Source of the DNA: Callaeas wilsoni | Taxonomy: Eukaryota; Chordata; Aves; Passeriformes; Callaeidae | DNA: 64,000 bases | Direction of reading: 5' to 3' | Assembly: GCA_013398955.1 (NCBI GenBank) | Contig: VWPU01005239.1 | Location: 1-64,000 of the forward strand | Shown here: piece after piece, positions 12,073 to 27,000 of the stretch | Position numbering within the stretch: position 1 is the first letter of the stretch | Layout: the number at the start of each line of letters is the position of its first letter | The notes under the pieces: generated by a model | What the model was told of the DNA's origin: nothing | What the model saw: the letters and a program-made list of their open reading frames with translations, nothing else | Databases searched by the model: none | Position numbers and translations under genes: made by a program

Positions 12073-15000
12073 CTGCAGAAACAAACAAAATGTTATCATT
12101 TCCTCCATTACCAACTGAAAACCACACAATACAGTGAAAGCTGAGTGGCTCGGTGATGAACTTAAGCAAGTAATTAAAAAGCAGTTTTAAAATTAGAAGC
12201 TTATTTCAGAAATCTCCCTCAGCTGTACAGTTGGTGCACATGAGTGATTACAGCTACTGCCACCCTGCAAAATACTGAATACCGTGGGAAAGCACCAACC
12301 CCCCTTTTATCACTGTGCTACCATCTACATTTCATTTCAAGCACCACACCAGTAAATATTTACTGAGAACAAAAAAAATATTTGCTGTATACTGGATAAT
12401 ATTGCCTGAAAAGATTAAGCTTTTGCTTCTAGGAAATGGAAATACAGTAAATGTGTTTGTCAGACTGCACACTTTGCATTTGCTAATCAGTTTACATGAA
12501 AAATGAATCTCTGCCTTGTGATTTTAGAGGGAGCCTTACCTGCAGTCAAGGACATGTAGGCTGCACTGAAGCTTGGGGGATTTAGCTGGGGTTTTTTGGT
12601 TAATATTATCCTGTTAACTTGGTGGTCTCTCTTTCAAAAAAAGACACTTTTTCTTGGAGATAAAAACGTTTCTTTTGTTAGAAGTTTAATGATTAAAAAA
12701 AACCCAGGTGTGTTTTGGTGCATACATATGTACCTTAATTCAATGATGGAAAGGGAGGGAAAACAAGCTGACCTACATTTTCAGTAGTCAAAACTACTGA
12801 AGAGGAATGTGCTACGCTGTTATTTAACACGATGCCACAGGTTTGGCGAGGTTTCTTCCCTGCCCAACATTACGTACTCACACATTGTGCCTCACAGAGC
12901 CTCATTGGAACTTGATCCTGACTTAAAACTCAAGAGGTTCACAATTAAAGTTGAGAGAATTTGTTCTTGTCCACTACTACATCAGCTACTCTAGGGTCTT
13001 TAGGTACTTAACCACCAAAATACTGATTTACCAACTCTATAAATTAAACAGATACCAAAACCTCCAGTCTCAGGAGTGCAGGTGCAAGTAATTCCTTACC
13101 TTGACACTCAGTTCTTCCCTTGCTTGCTGTGTTTCACTTAATTCCTTTCTAAGAATATCGATAGTTTGTTCCATTTCTGTTTTTTCTTTCTGTTGAGTAT
13201 TTATTTTTTCTTCCAGAACATTTATATTCTGTTGCAAGGCTTAAGAAAATGAACACATTAAAAGATTGGATGCCAAACTTAGAAAACAGATACTGCATTG
13301 GCCTGGGAAACAAGGGGCTTTTTTTATTAGGTTTTTTTTTAGACTCAACATGGCTGCTAATTGAATTACTGAGTAGTGCCACCTGCTGCTAAGTTTTAGT
13401 GGTTGCTTCCAGTCATTTGTAGAAAGAGTTAAATTAAGCTCTTCTAATTTGCAGTTCCTACAGAAAACAGCTCTAACGGACACATTGCAAGAAGATCCTG
13501 AAGGGATGCACTATGCAGGGATTCAGTGAAGTCTGGGAAATCAACTTCACGAAACCTTTCTAAAAAATTAAAATTTGTATTTGTTTCATACTACTATTAT
13601 GTATCTGTGGCCAACTTTTAAGATTTACAAGTTGTTCAGTAAGATATAGCAGCTTATCTAGAGCCCATAATAACAGCATAGCTAATGCAGTTAGTCAGCT
13701 TCAGCGACCTTTAGGTAGGTGACTTACTTGCTATTGTGTCATCTCTCTCCTGTAGCTGTTGCTGTAATTCATTTCTGCGATCTTCACTTTCTACTAACTG
13801 TGCAGCAGTCCTACAAGTGCAGAGAAATAAATTTTAATTATTAAAATGAGATATGCCACGACTTCCCTCTCCTAAGAAGCTAGAATGATTTTTGTATCAT
13901 TTCCAACTGCTGTCAAGAGATTCAAATCATCAAACCTATGAATGGGCAGGGTGTGAGCACAGACAGACCTTATTTCTTTCCTGCCACCATGACACAGTCA
14001 CTGCCTTTCTCTGATCATGGTAGAAATTACTGAAAAGGCTGATACCTGGAGCACAAAACCCAGTGCCTTTGATCACAGCCACAAATAATTCAAAATACTG
14101 TGGCAGAACTGAAATTGTCATTCAATGCGAGTAAAAATTCTCTGCCGTTAGTGATTAAAGATGCTGGGGTTTTAGCTCTTACTATGCTCCTGAAGAGACA
14201 ATGCAATTAGTAAAACCTGGTTCGGGTATTATCCATGCAAGGACATCTGTACACAAAAAATACCGTTCCGAACATCTCCTGGATTGTCACACAGCACTCA
14301 AAGGCGGCCATACCACAAGACAGTGCCGTAGCTCGAGCACAGGCCTGCCCCAGTTCTCACTAGTTCAGGTAATGCTCAGTTTCCACACCCATTTAATACA
14401 GAGGTACTGGCATCTACCAGCAGCACAGCCACAACACGAGCACTTTACACTCTCTGAAGCCAATCTACTTTTTCCATTACCAGCTAGACTAAATTCAAAG
14501 GCATATTCTACTTGCCGCTTGCCTTGCCTAGATGGCATCTGCTGTCACTTTTGTTTACTTGTTTATCCACTTCCTATCTACCAGTTTCTAAGCTGCAGCC
14601 TCTAGCAAGAAGGAGGGACGTGTATTTCCACAGTCTCCATTTCTGTGGCAGTTCAAGAGCATCTATATAATAAACTGCTCCTCCAGCCTGGCTTTTACAA
14701 GGGTCGGCTTTCATCAGAATATCTCCCCAATTACCCTGAGCTGCATATTGCACCATTCAATGTAAGTGGCCAAATTTATTCAGTAGCAAACTAATATATC
14801 AGTATGAAAATTTTCCATCTGAATCAGAACTCAAGGCAGTGATTTGGACTGCTCTGATTACTGATGAGGCAAGACCCTGGAAGGATGAAGTGAACTTTGC
14901 AAATAAAACCAAGAATAGCATTTTATTTCTCAACTGAATACAAGGCCTGCCTATGAACATATTTTGAAGACATCTTCTGAAAAGTTATGTATTAGATAAA

Positions 15001-18000
15001 ATCTGTCAAAGACAACCCCTATATAACCTTAGTTACATTGATGAAAGGTATATCAGACCTCTATTTTAAGCCATCAAAAAGGAAAAATCATAATTATTCC
15101 TCAAGAAGACATAGGTAATGCTAGTTTTATAGTTGAAAAAGATGTTTTATACCACAGGCAGAATACCACCCATCACGACTTCTAGTATAACTTTCAAATG
15201 TGTTCGTTTAGTAGGGTTGGTTGTTTTGCCTTTTTTCCCCCCAGTCTGACAACATTAAGAGAAAACTTGCAGGCTAAAAGGGAATTCACGGCTATCTTTG
15301 GGTGATAAAAGCATTTAAGAATTCAACAACCAAAAGGACACCTCCACACTCTCCCAAATGCACGCAAGAATTGGGCCATCATCTTTCTCTTCCTACTATT
15401 GCTGAAGTCTGTGGATATTCCCTCATCACCTCCAACCAATTCAGGAGCAAACAAAATAAACCACCAAAGTCAGTACTACAGATTCTCATCCAACATAAAT
15501 GTATAAACCAACCCTGACACATATTTGGCTTCCTCTAACTTCACTTCTCAGATATTACTTAAAGCACAGTTGAAAAACTGAGACTAAACTGCTATTTAGT
15601 TTTACTGTTTGACTTGCTTTAAAAAGACTGAACTGAACTTACCTGTCATTCTGCTGCTTGAGTGATTCATTTAGTTTCTTCATTGCTTCCACTTGTTTAT
15701 TTAGTGAATTGCATGTAATCTGTAGATCTTTATATTGTTTTTCAGTTGTTTCATACCTACGAATGAAATGCAACTGCATTTGAAGAGCTTTTACTTTAAT
15801 AGTTGGTCAAATAAAAATATTTGACATGATCTCTGCAATCATCCCACTCAAACAACAAGCAAGGTGTTTTTGGAAGGGGGGTGTTCAGCCGAGGGTTTTT
15901 TTGGTGACAGATGGCTGTCAGTGTGTTAGATTTTTTGGGTTTGTTTTTTTTAAATGAACATACTTAGAATCATAGAATCATTTAGGTTGGAAAGACACTT
16001 TAGATCATTGAGTCAAACTATTAATCCAGCACTGCCAAGTCCACCACTAAACCACGTCCCTGAATGCCCCATCTATACATCTTTTAGATACCCCAGGGAT
16101 GGTGACTCAGCCACTTGCCTGGGCAGCCTGTTCCAATGCTTGACTTGGAAGAAGAAAACAGACGAACAAACAAACCAGCTAAGCTTCAGAGGAACAAATC
16201 CTGAATACAAATCCTGAATTATTAATGATCAGGGAGCAACATCCCTCCAGTTGAAAACTTTTAGGAATTGACAAAACTATAAATACCTTTAGAAATTTGA
16301 AAAGAGCTAATTTATAACAGTTTGTGTATGTCAGTCATCTTTTAAGGGACCCTTTAAGTCAGTCTATGACCTTCAGTTGTCTTGTGATACTAAAAACTGA
16401 ACATACTGAAGACAATGCAGTGTGCAATTAATACAGGTTTATGAGGCAGATCTCATGCTCTAAGCAAACATTTTCCTACCTTCCTACCAAAAGGCAAATT
16501 CTCTCCCCGATGTCAGTTAATTGATTGTTTTTAAGAAACAGCATAATTGAAGTATAAAGATTGTTTTAAAAAAAAAGTTATTGTTTTAGAAACACATTGT
16601 AAGGATTAGAAAGTTCTGTTCCTAGTTTGGAGAATTTTAGATACTAGACTGAGGCTGATTTATTTCCCATGAATTACACTTTGTGAACATGTATTTGACT
16701 ATGTGAATTGCATACAATTCAAGTAAAAATGGAGGCAATTTCACAATGACCATACTAGACATTTATTCAAGAAATCTAGTAATGGAAAAAAGTTTTATAC
16801 ATTTTCCTCCCTCACTGACTCCTTTATTGGCAGCAATATGCCTTCAAAATTGTCTAATATAATGCCTGCTCCCATTATTAAGCAAGAAACTTGCTCTCAA
16901 TTTTATCAGTTTCTTTGCCTTGCTGACACCTAGTGACCAGACCAGCTCGTACGAGTTCAGAAGTCAAAGCTCTTTTAAATCTTTTTTCTTCCAAAGCACA
17001 TTCTAATTTCAAATATTTTCTATCTTTATGTACTCTGTGTGTCTCATATATTCTTTTTAGATTAAGATCCCAAAGAAATAACGCTTATAAATAATTCAGG
17101 ACACACAATGTGCCTCCTTCCTCCCTACCTCACTTTTACCTATCTTAAGTCAAATTTGGTACAGACTTGACCAACGATGCCAAGTCCTACATTATGCAAA
17201 CCTACTGATATTGGCTGTTTCTCCAGAACTCTTGCAGCATGTCAGCAAGGCAGCACGTAAGATCAAAGACAGACACTGAGAGCGTGGTATAATACTAACA
17301 GAGACTAAGCATTGTTAGTTCTGTGTCTTAGAGAACAATGCTCCCTTTTTATACAAAGCTTGTGCTATTTCCTGAACTGGACCTTCAGCACCTACAATTC
17401 AGTTCTCATTCCACTGAAAGCTAAATGTTAATATATTAATAAATTTAACTATGTTGAATGTAACATACATTTGAGTTCTTGAATGACTTAAATTAACCTT
17501 ACTGACAAACATACAGAAGAAAGAAAAAATAATGAACTTTTCACTTAAAAACATGACACGGCATGTAATGTTGCTCTTCTAATGTGCCTAGCCCAATAAA
17601 GGACATCATAACTCTTTGCATATGAAATACTTCTTTAGAGATCTTACATGTCTTACCTCTGAAGAAGATCAAGAGAGGATTTTTTTAGTATTTCATGTTC
17701 TTCAGCAACTGCCTGCAATTTCCTGTTGTGCTGAAAGAGCTGTTCAATATCAGTCTGTGCTCTTTCGGATTCTACCTGTTGAGCTTTCAGCGAATCGTTA
17801 AGCTCTTCATTTTTTCGTTCTGCATCCTTCAGCATTGCAGCAAGAGTTCTTGCCTTTGAGTGGGAAGACATCCCCCAAACAAAAACAAAAGAAAAAGCCA
17901 CATACATTAAAGGGAATTCTGTTTCTCAGGTTGTATTAGGCATGCTTGAGGACACAGATCTAATACCAAAATGCCATTATCTACATTAAGAGTAAATTAA

Positions 18001-21000
18001 AGAGAATAAATTCTCTCACCTAATATTAACTACAAATTAATTGGTTCACTAAATTCCCTTAGCTCCATTTATAGACAATGTGAGGGAAGAACAAAGTAAA
18101 AGATGATATATTTTGGCTATGGATTTAATAATCTGTAGCCCAATCTTTAATATAACCTTTAAAGAATAGAAATTATTCTCACTTTTCAATGTGCAGCTCA
18201 AATACAGACTCCACGAAAGCAAGCTTTATTTGAAAGTTCATCTCTGACCATTGAATCAAAAGGCACAAACAGGAAACAGTTCTTCATATACCAGAAAATT
18301 CTACAGAGAATTCTAGTCAGTGCATTTATTAATTTTTAATATTGCTGAATTAACACTAATGGTTAACAAATGATAATGAGCAGAGTAGGTTGGTTTTACT
18401 GACTTCCTGTAAAGGAAAGGACATTAAAGAATACTGTGCCAAAGAACAATCCAGAGGAAAATAGGATGTTCATAATGAAAATTAAGACTGCCCTAACCTA
18501 CAAGCACAGCTTACAAATAAGCAGTATCGTTTCCACATGTGATCACAGTTAAAGCTACCCAGACAATCATTACTCGGTCCCACCTTGAAGCTCCACTACT
18601 CACCTCAGACTCAGCCTGTGCTCTCTGACACCTGTACTGAGCCATCAGCCTCTCAGCCTGAGCCAGAGCTACTGCCTTTACTTCCAGGAGGTCCTGCAGC
18701 CTCGTTTCTTTAGACTGCATATAGGGAGAACATTTCTCATTAACATTTTCTGAAAATACCAAGTGCAATGTCCCCATACGCATTAGGCTGAACTCACTGC
18801 TAATGCCGACAGCTTCTGCTCGTAGACATCCATTATGTCAGATATCCTCACATCAGCCAAGGGCTCCTTCATCTGTGGAAACATTTTCCAGTTACTGATA
18901 CTGGAAATTTGTATTTACTTACACAGTTAATGTGTGCCTAAAGAGCTCAGTAGTTTTCTGAACTCCACCTGCCACTAGGCTTTTTGAATTCTCATTTTTC
19001 TGTATCTGAGAGCTATCAGTAGATAGCCTCAGTATCTGAGGCTATCTACTCAAAAATATCCACCTGACTCTTGAGAAAAGTTTGTGAGCAATTGAACTGG
19101 TTAGGCTTAATAGGAGTCATCTGCAGAAGACTATCAGCACAGCACTATAAAAAGGTAAAATCACCACTCTAAAATCATTTCCCTTGGTCTAATCTTTGCT
19201 GGAGAATTAGCAGTCCTCTCATAGGACACCCAGAGTAATCCGCTCTAACACTAACAGCACAAAATGCATATGGTTAAAACTCCTTGTTCATACTCCGTGT
19301 CCTTCTCAACATACAAATTAACAGAAAAGGCCCAGGAAAGTTCTTCTAGGATACTAGAAAGGATACTATCAAGGACAGAACCTACTGTATTAACCCAGTG
19401 ACTTACTAGAGGAAATGCAGCATGTATGGCACAACAAGTCCTAAGTGTTTATTAAAGTGTATGCCCGAGTCAAGTGAGAATGCTTCTTAGTGATTTCAGG
19501 GTATTTTCTCTTAGGCAGTGCTGCAATAACACCAGTTTGGAGCAGCTGTTCATAGATGCTGATGCACGACCAAGTGCAAATTATGCCAGCTGTTCATACA
19601 TTGAACACCTACAGAAAAGCCACCATCTCTGCACCATCTCTCCCTGTGTGAGAATGTTTTTTGCAAATTAACAGGAGACCCTGTGTAGCTCCAGTTCTCA
19701 GCTCATTTTTCTGTCCCTAAAGTATGAAACAAGTAGTTTATTTTCCTACTTGCAAACTTATCTAAAAGGACATAGAAACGACTAAGAAAAGCTCTAAGAA
19801 TGACATTTCCTTCATTCTCTCTGAACAGTAATACTATGAAAAGTGTTTTCTCAATTATGTTTCTACAAGCATTTGAGCTTCACACAATATACACATAGAA
19901 ATGAAATACTGGGTATTTTAAGTGAATGTGTGTATTGATTTTCAATTACTAATTAGAAGGGCTAAGAAAAGAATCACTCAACAATTCATCAACAACTTTC
20001 TCCTCTAAAAAAAAAAAAATCGAAGCAGGTTTACAATCTGTCATATTACTGGAAGCTGCTGCACTAGTGCTGTATGCTGCTTTGATTTACATTAATATAA
20101 ACACAGCAATGCACCACACTGACCGTCACATGCAGTCCTGAAAAGGATGATCAATAGGAGCATCCAGTGGCAGAGTACAAAGTAAGCCAAGGAAGACTCA
20201 CCTGACCTTTTTCACTGTTATTCTGGCATCTGACTGGAACTGGTAGTTCTCTGAGTTTCACTTTTATCAATTACAGCAAAGAGATAAGAGTTGCAAAGCT
20301 AAGGCTGGAGGCAATACCACTAATAGAGATATCAAGCTGTTATCAAGAAACTTTGTATTCCTTTTCCCAATTTGCATACTGTTCTTCTTAGCCAAAAGAA
20401 AATAGAATCAACAATCCATCTTTCAATCTAAAGCAGGTACAAAGCAGCTAACTTGCTCTGACAGAAAAGGGAAAGAGGAGATATATTCAGGATCTGCCAG
20501 GATGGCCCACAAGGCAGCACACGGTATGTGGTGCCTGGTTGAGTGTCTCATTCATGACGCAAGATGCTGCAGAGGGAAGTAAAAACTGTCTTCTGAAATA
20601 GCAACAGCACCTACCTTTCTACGAAGGCCACAAAAACTGAACTGCAAATGCTAGAGTCAGCTACAGCCAGCAAAAGGAAAACGTCAGTATGCGTGTTTAG
20701 GCACACAAGAGATGCACCACACTTTTCGAAAGCAGCACAGCATCTTTATTTTATTACAGGCTATTTCTTAGGAAGCAGAGGGAGGAGGTTCCTTGTATGT
20801 GCCTCAGCAAGTCTAGGCAGTCGGACTGTACCTGGCTCCTGCCTCTGCATCTGACAGCTACGATGACTGTGGGCAAACCCACTGGAGAGGGCCCTCAATA
20901 AGGAGCCCTACCTTCTGGTGTAGCTCAACACAGCATCTCTGAATTCTGCTCAAGAGCTCAGGAAAAAGAGCACATTCCAAATAGTCAAGAATCTAAACCA

Positions 21001-24000
21001 AACTTAACTGTTACACACACAGTAGTCTGACACTTGGATTTTAATTTCCATCCCTCCCAGTATAAAAAGTGTCAAATATTTAACAAGGGCATCTAAATTC
21101 TACTAACCTCTAGTCCAGAATGAAGTTTTTGTATTAATTCTTCAATATTTGAAGCTTTGGGTTCATTACTTGAAGGATAGGATGAAGAACACCTCATGGA
21201 AGTAGTGCTGGTCACAGGTGACTGCATTTGGATTCTCTTTGCCGTGTGCTGCGTTTCTTGTTGTCTGTAAGCATTATTTGCTGCAATGCTTTCACCCAGC
21301 CTGTATAAACATGAGGCTATTAATGACACAACCTGCTACAAATAGCATTGCAAGCATTGAAGAGGAGAACAATTTCATAACAAAATTTACAGTCACATTT
21401 GCATTACCACAGAATACAAAGACGTGCATTGGACATGTGCCCGAACTGGCCAGAGATACAGAAAAAAGGAAAAAAAATGTATCACGGCTAACCTTTAGAG
21501 TCAAGTACAGAATCTCATCAGAAAGGGCATGATGCTCAGCTCTTTTTGAACAGAACAGACCATGTCTCTTATGAACCTGTGAAACAGGTTATTTCACCTG
21601 TTATTATTCAACTTAACTAGGCCACTGTTTGTTTGTCTCAAAGAAGACTGAGCAAGTATTTAGTAAGAATTTTTATTGGGCATAAAAATAAGATTGAATC
21701 AAGAAAAGGCAGAGTGCTATCAATAAACCTCAGTTTTTCCTTGTCTGCAATTCCATTTTACAGTAATGTACTGCATACAGCACATTTGATTTTGTAAGTT
21801 TTAACCAAATTTAAGTATGCAGATAAAAGTGCAATCTGTTTAAATTTGTATAGGGAAGAGAACTCAAAACCTTAGAAAAAAGTAATTACAGCACCTATAT
21901 GCCAGTGTCTGTATGTAATTTGTGGCTGGTATTTTCAAGGCAGGTACTAATAACCTGTTTCAGACAAGAATGATAAACCAAAAGAGCTGATTTTAAAGGC
22001 ACTCGTCATGAATTTTTTCCTCTTGTTAAATTCCTTAATTACTAAGCTATCCCAACCACTTCACTGAAGTGCTGTCTCAACTGCTTCCTAAGTGAGCACA
22101 GCCTTTTTTTAACTTGCATTTATAGACATGTTATTTGGCTGTTCCATTGTACAATTTCAGACATATTTGATTGTACAGATCCTTCATTCTTTCAGCCAGA
22201 CTATTCCTAAGCCGTTATAAAAATGTTTTTTATATCCACAAATCCATATAATTATAGAATAATTAAGGTTGAAAGGGACCCATCTACAGACCACCTAGAT
22301 TAACTCTCCTGCTCTTAGCAGGTTGCCCAGAACTATGCCTCGTAATTTTGACTCTCTCAAAGGATAAAGACTCCACGACTTCTCTGGGCAACATTTTCCA
22401 GTTTGACCTTCCCTTACAGTATAAGAGTTTCTTTTCTGATATTTAAAGAAATCGAAAAGGTTTTTCTTACATTTCAGTTTGTAAATCGAAAAGGTTTTTC
22501 TCACATTTCAGTTTGTGCCTACATCTATCCTGTCAGTGGATACCACTGAGAAGCCTGGCTCTGTCTCCTTTGTTCCTTTCTATCAGACATTTAGAACCCT
22601 GCAAGTCTTCCCAAAAGTAAGCAAGCTCAGTTCTTGCAGTCTCGCCTTGTATAACATATGCTTATCCCTCAAACCGTTCACTAGACTCACTCTAGGATGT
22701 CCATATCTCTCTTGCACTGGAGAGCCCAGGCCTGGACACAGTACAGGTGTGGTCTCACCACAGCTGAGCAGAGGGGAATGATCACCTCCTTTGCCCTGCT
22801 CATCAGGACTCTTCCAAGTGCAGTTCAGGGTGCTACTGATCATCTTTGCCATTCTTGAAGACAGAAGTTACATTTGTTTTCTTCAGTCTTCAGGAACCTC
22901 TCCCAGTCACCATGACTTTTCCAAGACATTCTGGAGTGGCCTTAGAATGACATCAGGCAACTCTCTAAATACTCAAGTGTACATACATCCTGTCAGGTCT
23001 TCTGGACTTCTGTACATCCAGTTAGTTTAAATGTTCCATAACCTGACCCCATGGCACCCAGAGTATGTCTTGTTTCTTCTAGGCTTTCCCATGGCTCTCA
23101 GGGACATTGCTCTGCCTTTGGGAATCCTTATCAGTGAAGACCACGGAAGCCATTCAGTATGTCAACCTTTTCCATGTCCTTTGTCAATAGGTCCCCTGCA
23201 GAAAGGCACACATTTTCACAGTCTGGCTTTTGCTGCTGATGTAATGGTCTTTCTTGTTGCCCTTGACATTTGTCAGGTTCAACTCCAGGTTGTGATACAA
23301 TTCAAAATCTTTTTTTTTTTTTATTTTATTACATCTATGGAAATAAGGACTCTATCAAACAGAGTTTCTTAATACTTTTTCCCTTGTTTAAACCACCTTA
23401 AATACTACTTGAACTGCCATCTGTCTGTGTCTTATCCTAATCTGTTCTTTCTTGGAAGCTACTGCAAAAGAGTGAGCAAAGCTTTAGGAACTGAAGAATG
23501 ACTCGTCTGACAGAGCTCAGTAAAGAGAAACTGACAGTCAGAATATTAGATGCACCCTAACTTCCAAGTACAGACTTCAGACAAATGAGCACTTAGAGAC
23601 AGGAGTCAATCGCTCCTATGCTCTCTAGGATCCCACATAAAATGGACACCATCAGCATTAGGATGGCTTACTCTGGCCTCCAGGATCACTACTGTCTCGT
23701 AAGTGCACATAAAACAGACACAAGACAATTTTTCTAAAGTTTCTGATGAGCTGAAAATAGTACTCCAAAAAAAATGAATATCATTAAGCCCATAAAAATG
23801 TCAAATCTAACCAGAGTATCACAAAAATACTTACACTACGGCAGGAAAATCTGGTAAGGGCGCAGCCTCAAACAGTATTCTAAGTCCCACTTGGACTTGC
23901 TCTCCGTGGTTTGATGTTAAAGCAAATGTCAAAGGTGTAATCAAGCGTTGATCCTAAAAAAGAAATTAGTTTGGTCAAAACAAGATACAGCAGACAACAA

Positions 24001-27000
24001 AAACAACGATAAACCCCACCAAACACAAACTACCAAAACATCACAATATCAAGGCCCATGAGCACAGAAATGTTTTATTCAACACTTATGTTACCTTCTT
24101 AAAATTTGCCCTTCTAAGTTTCTGAGCCCGAAGTCAATGGAAGATGAGCGATTTTAAAAATAGTCTATACTTCTGAGTATGTGAAATCATGTTTTACATT
24201 AAAGGTAACACAACAGGTAAAGAGACTAGTTAATTCCTGCAAGTTTTCAAGTGCTCGATACTCAACATAAAAGGTCACTAGCTGAAGTTATAAAGATTAG
24301 TCGTGGACTGTAAAACTCATTGTTACCCATTAAATCACACAATTTCCATTCTAGAATGAAAAATTTCCAAAACAGCAAGAAGTATTTGACTGTCTGGATT
24401 GCTTTTTCACCTATAAAGTAAATTATTAAGGTATCATCTGACCAATAGGTACCAGAAACTGTTTTGGCCATGCAAAGTTCCAAATTAGATGTACATATTT
24501 AATAGAAACCAACCCCACAAATAATTATATTGTTGTGGTAATTGTTTTCTAGTTTGCTACCTTTAAACTGCAGTCATAATGCAGTCTTAGAAGGATAATT
24601 CTTACCAGGCAGCTAAAGTATGATTTCATATGCATTACCAAAACAAATGACTGAAGTAAAAGCCAACTACTGTTATTTTAGAAGAATCAATAGTGAAACA
24701 ACCTTTAGGAATTGTGCATAAGGGACTGTATTTTCCTAGAAGCTTTACCACTTCAGAGATAAGCACGCAAAACATTTAGAACTAAAGCTACTGTAGTGCA
24801 GTGACACTTTATTTCACAGATACATTTCAGAAAACATTTTAAAATCATACCTGTAACATTTTGTAGAAGCTGACCTTCATACCAGGTACATCCTGCTGCA
24901 ATCTGCTCATAAGATCAAGCGTTTTCAAAATAATATCAGCAGCAAGTTTGCTTTTAAACATCCAAGTAGAAAAACAAATTGGGTGGGGGGGGGGGGGGGA
25001 AAAGGTGAGATATATCAAACCAGCACTGACAAATTCAGTCAATTTTAAAAAAATTAATAAATGTCCTCGCAAAAGAAATTAAATTTCTAGCAAGGCAACA
25101 ATGCTAAAACTGAAGAGATCATATAGAATTCCCTGGATGTGTACCTTAGCTTCTCCAGCATGCCAAGGATGGCAACAATGAAGACCAAAAACACCACTTC
25201 CAGGTTGAAAGTGAGGAGGGTCTAATTACAGGTCCAATTATATTTCACTGGGTTTTGGCCATGTAACTTGTAGCTATATTGACTTTTAGCTATAATGACA
25301 CTGAGCTGAAGGAATGTGTATTTAATTTTCAGTGCAACAATTGCCTCCCATACTGATGTGTGATATTTTGGAACTCTGATTGCATAAAATCAAAATGAGA
25401 AATCACGTGCCATCAGCAATTCTGGTAAGCTTCAAGTTGGATCAGCTTGAACTACTGCCTGAGGTTTAAGGTCATTGTTCCCCATAAGTGGATCTCCAGC
25501 TTATGACAAAAACATTATCTGAATGTACAAGCTAGGTTTTACTTATTGAACTGACCAGCAGGATTCCTTTTTATTCCACAAAAAATACTAAGTTTGATTT
25601 AATACCAGAATCGATTTATATGCATTTAAACTACCATATTTTTCCATTGCAACAATATCACAAATCTCACATCAGTCACACTTAATTAGATTTTAGATAA
25701 ATATGTGTGCTCACCACATTTTAGAGTCCACCAATTTTGTCCCAAAACCAGTATCAATCCCACTATAAGGAAACTGGTGTTCTATCACACATGTGCATTG
25801 GCTGGCAGTCAGCACCTTCGAGACACGCATTTTCAGTGTGTCATCTCTACAGAGCAGTAGGCAGAGTTAAGAATAAATTCAATATACCTATGTCCAGGTA
25901 TTGGCACCAAAAGGCAACATTTTCTAATAATAAAGGACACAAAACCTAGGGCATCAAAGCATAAGAGCCTCAAAAAAATAACCGACAATATAAAGCCCTT
26001 AAATCATGCCTAACTCACAAACCAAATTAAGCTTCACTTTTCAGTTAATAAACACACTTATTTGAAACAGACAGCTAAGGGAAACCTCAATAAAATGGGT
26101 GGCATAAAGAAACATAGTGAACAAAAGGCAGGGACCAGGAAGTCCATACGAGAACTAGTTACCTAGAAGTGACCTGGCAGAGACTTCTCCACAGAACTCA
26201 ACTTAGATGCAGGACTACACCCTGCAGTCATGTCCTCCTTACTAAACTCACTGTGGACACTAAGGACTGGATGAGGAGTGTAAAACTGTATCATTCCACA
26301 TTATTTTTCCTTGTTTCTCTCATCTAAATTTGTATCGTATTTGGCTGGGAGCTGCACTTGACTTAGCTAGGCAACAATACTACATGGATCAAGAAGATGG
26401 CCGCCCAAATTCCCCACAAAATTTCAACAGAAAACACTCATCTTCATTTTTGATCTGCAAAAAATTCTGTTATGTTGAATAGCCACAACATTTTCCTGCA
26501 CCACTGTACTACAAAATAATTTCACAGCAATTAGAAAGCTACTTTAGATCTTGCAAGATGATGCTCCTAAGTAAATTTAGGGCAGTTATTTTCATTAGAA
26601 GCTATTAAAGTGACCCAAGGTGGACATATTTTCTAACATCCTAGAGCAGATCATGGTGGAGTAATAATAAATCAGCTGCCAATAGGCACATAAAAAGGAT
26701 ATTTATCAGGACGTTAATAGCTTTGACCATTCTTTCACACTTCTTCTTCACTAATAGCTCATCCACAATCTGTTCTGGCATCTGAAGATGATCAAGAAGA
26801 ACAGGCAGCAAAAGATCCATAAAGTGTTCAGCTGATGCTCCATTCCTATTGTTAATAACATCCTGTAATGAAGGCATTTTATTTTATGTCAATATTTAGA
26901 AGTACAGCACAAGGAAGCCACGCTTACTCTATCCCTTCCTGCACCAGCCTGTGTTCTGCTTTCCCAGCCTCTTGCTATTTCAGGTTTAAGATGGCTGACC

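Noticed and set aside
14201..14605. 134-codon plus-strand ORF in CIP2A intron 18
   Set aside because: No motif, no splice context and antisense to a well-supported gene; chance length.
26641..26702. Read-through of CIP2A exon 10 into ...[20 protein letters not shown]
   Set aside because: This is the translated start of the AT-AC intron. The homologous human sequence continues instead with exon 11 at 25856.
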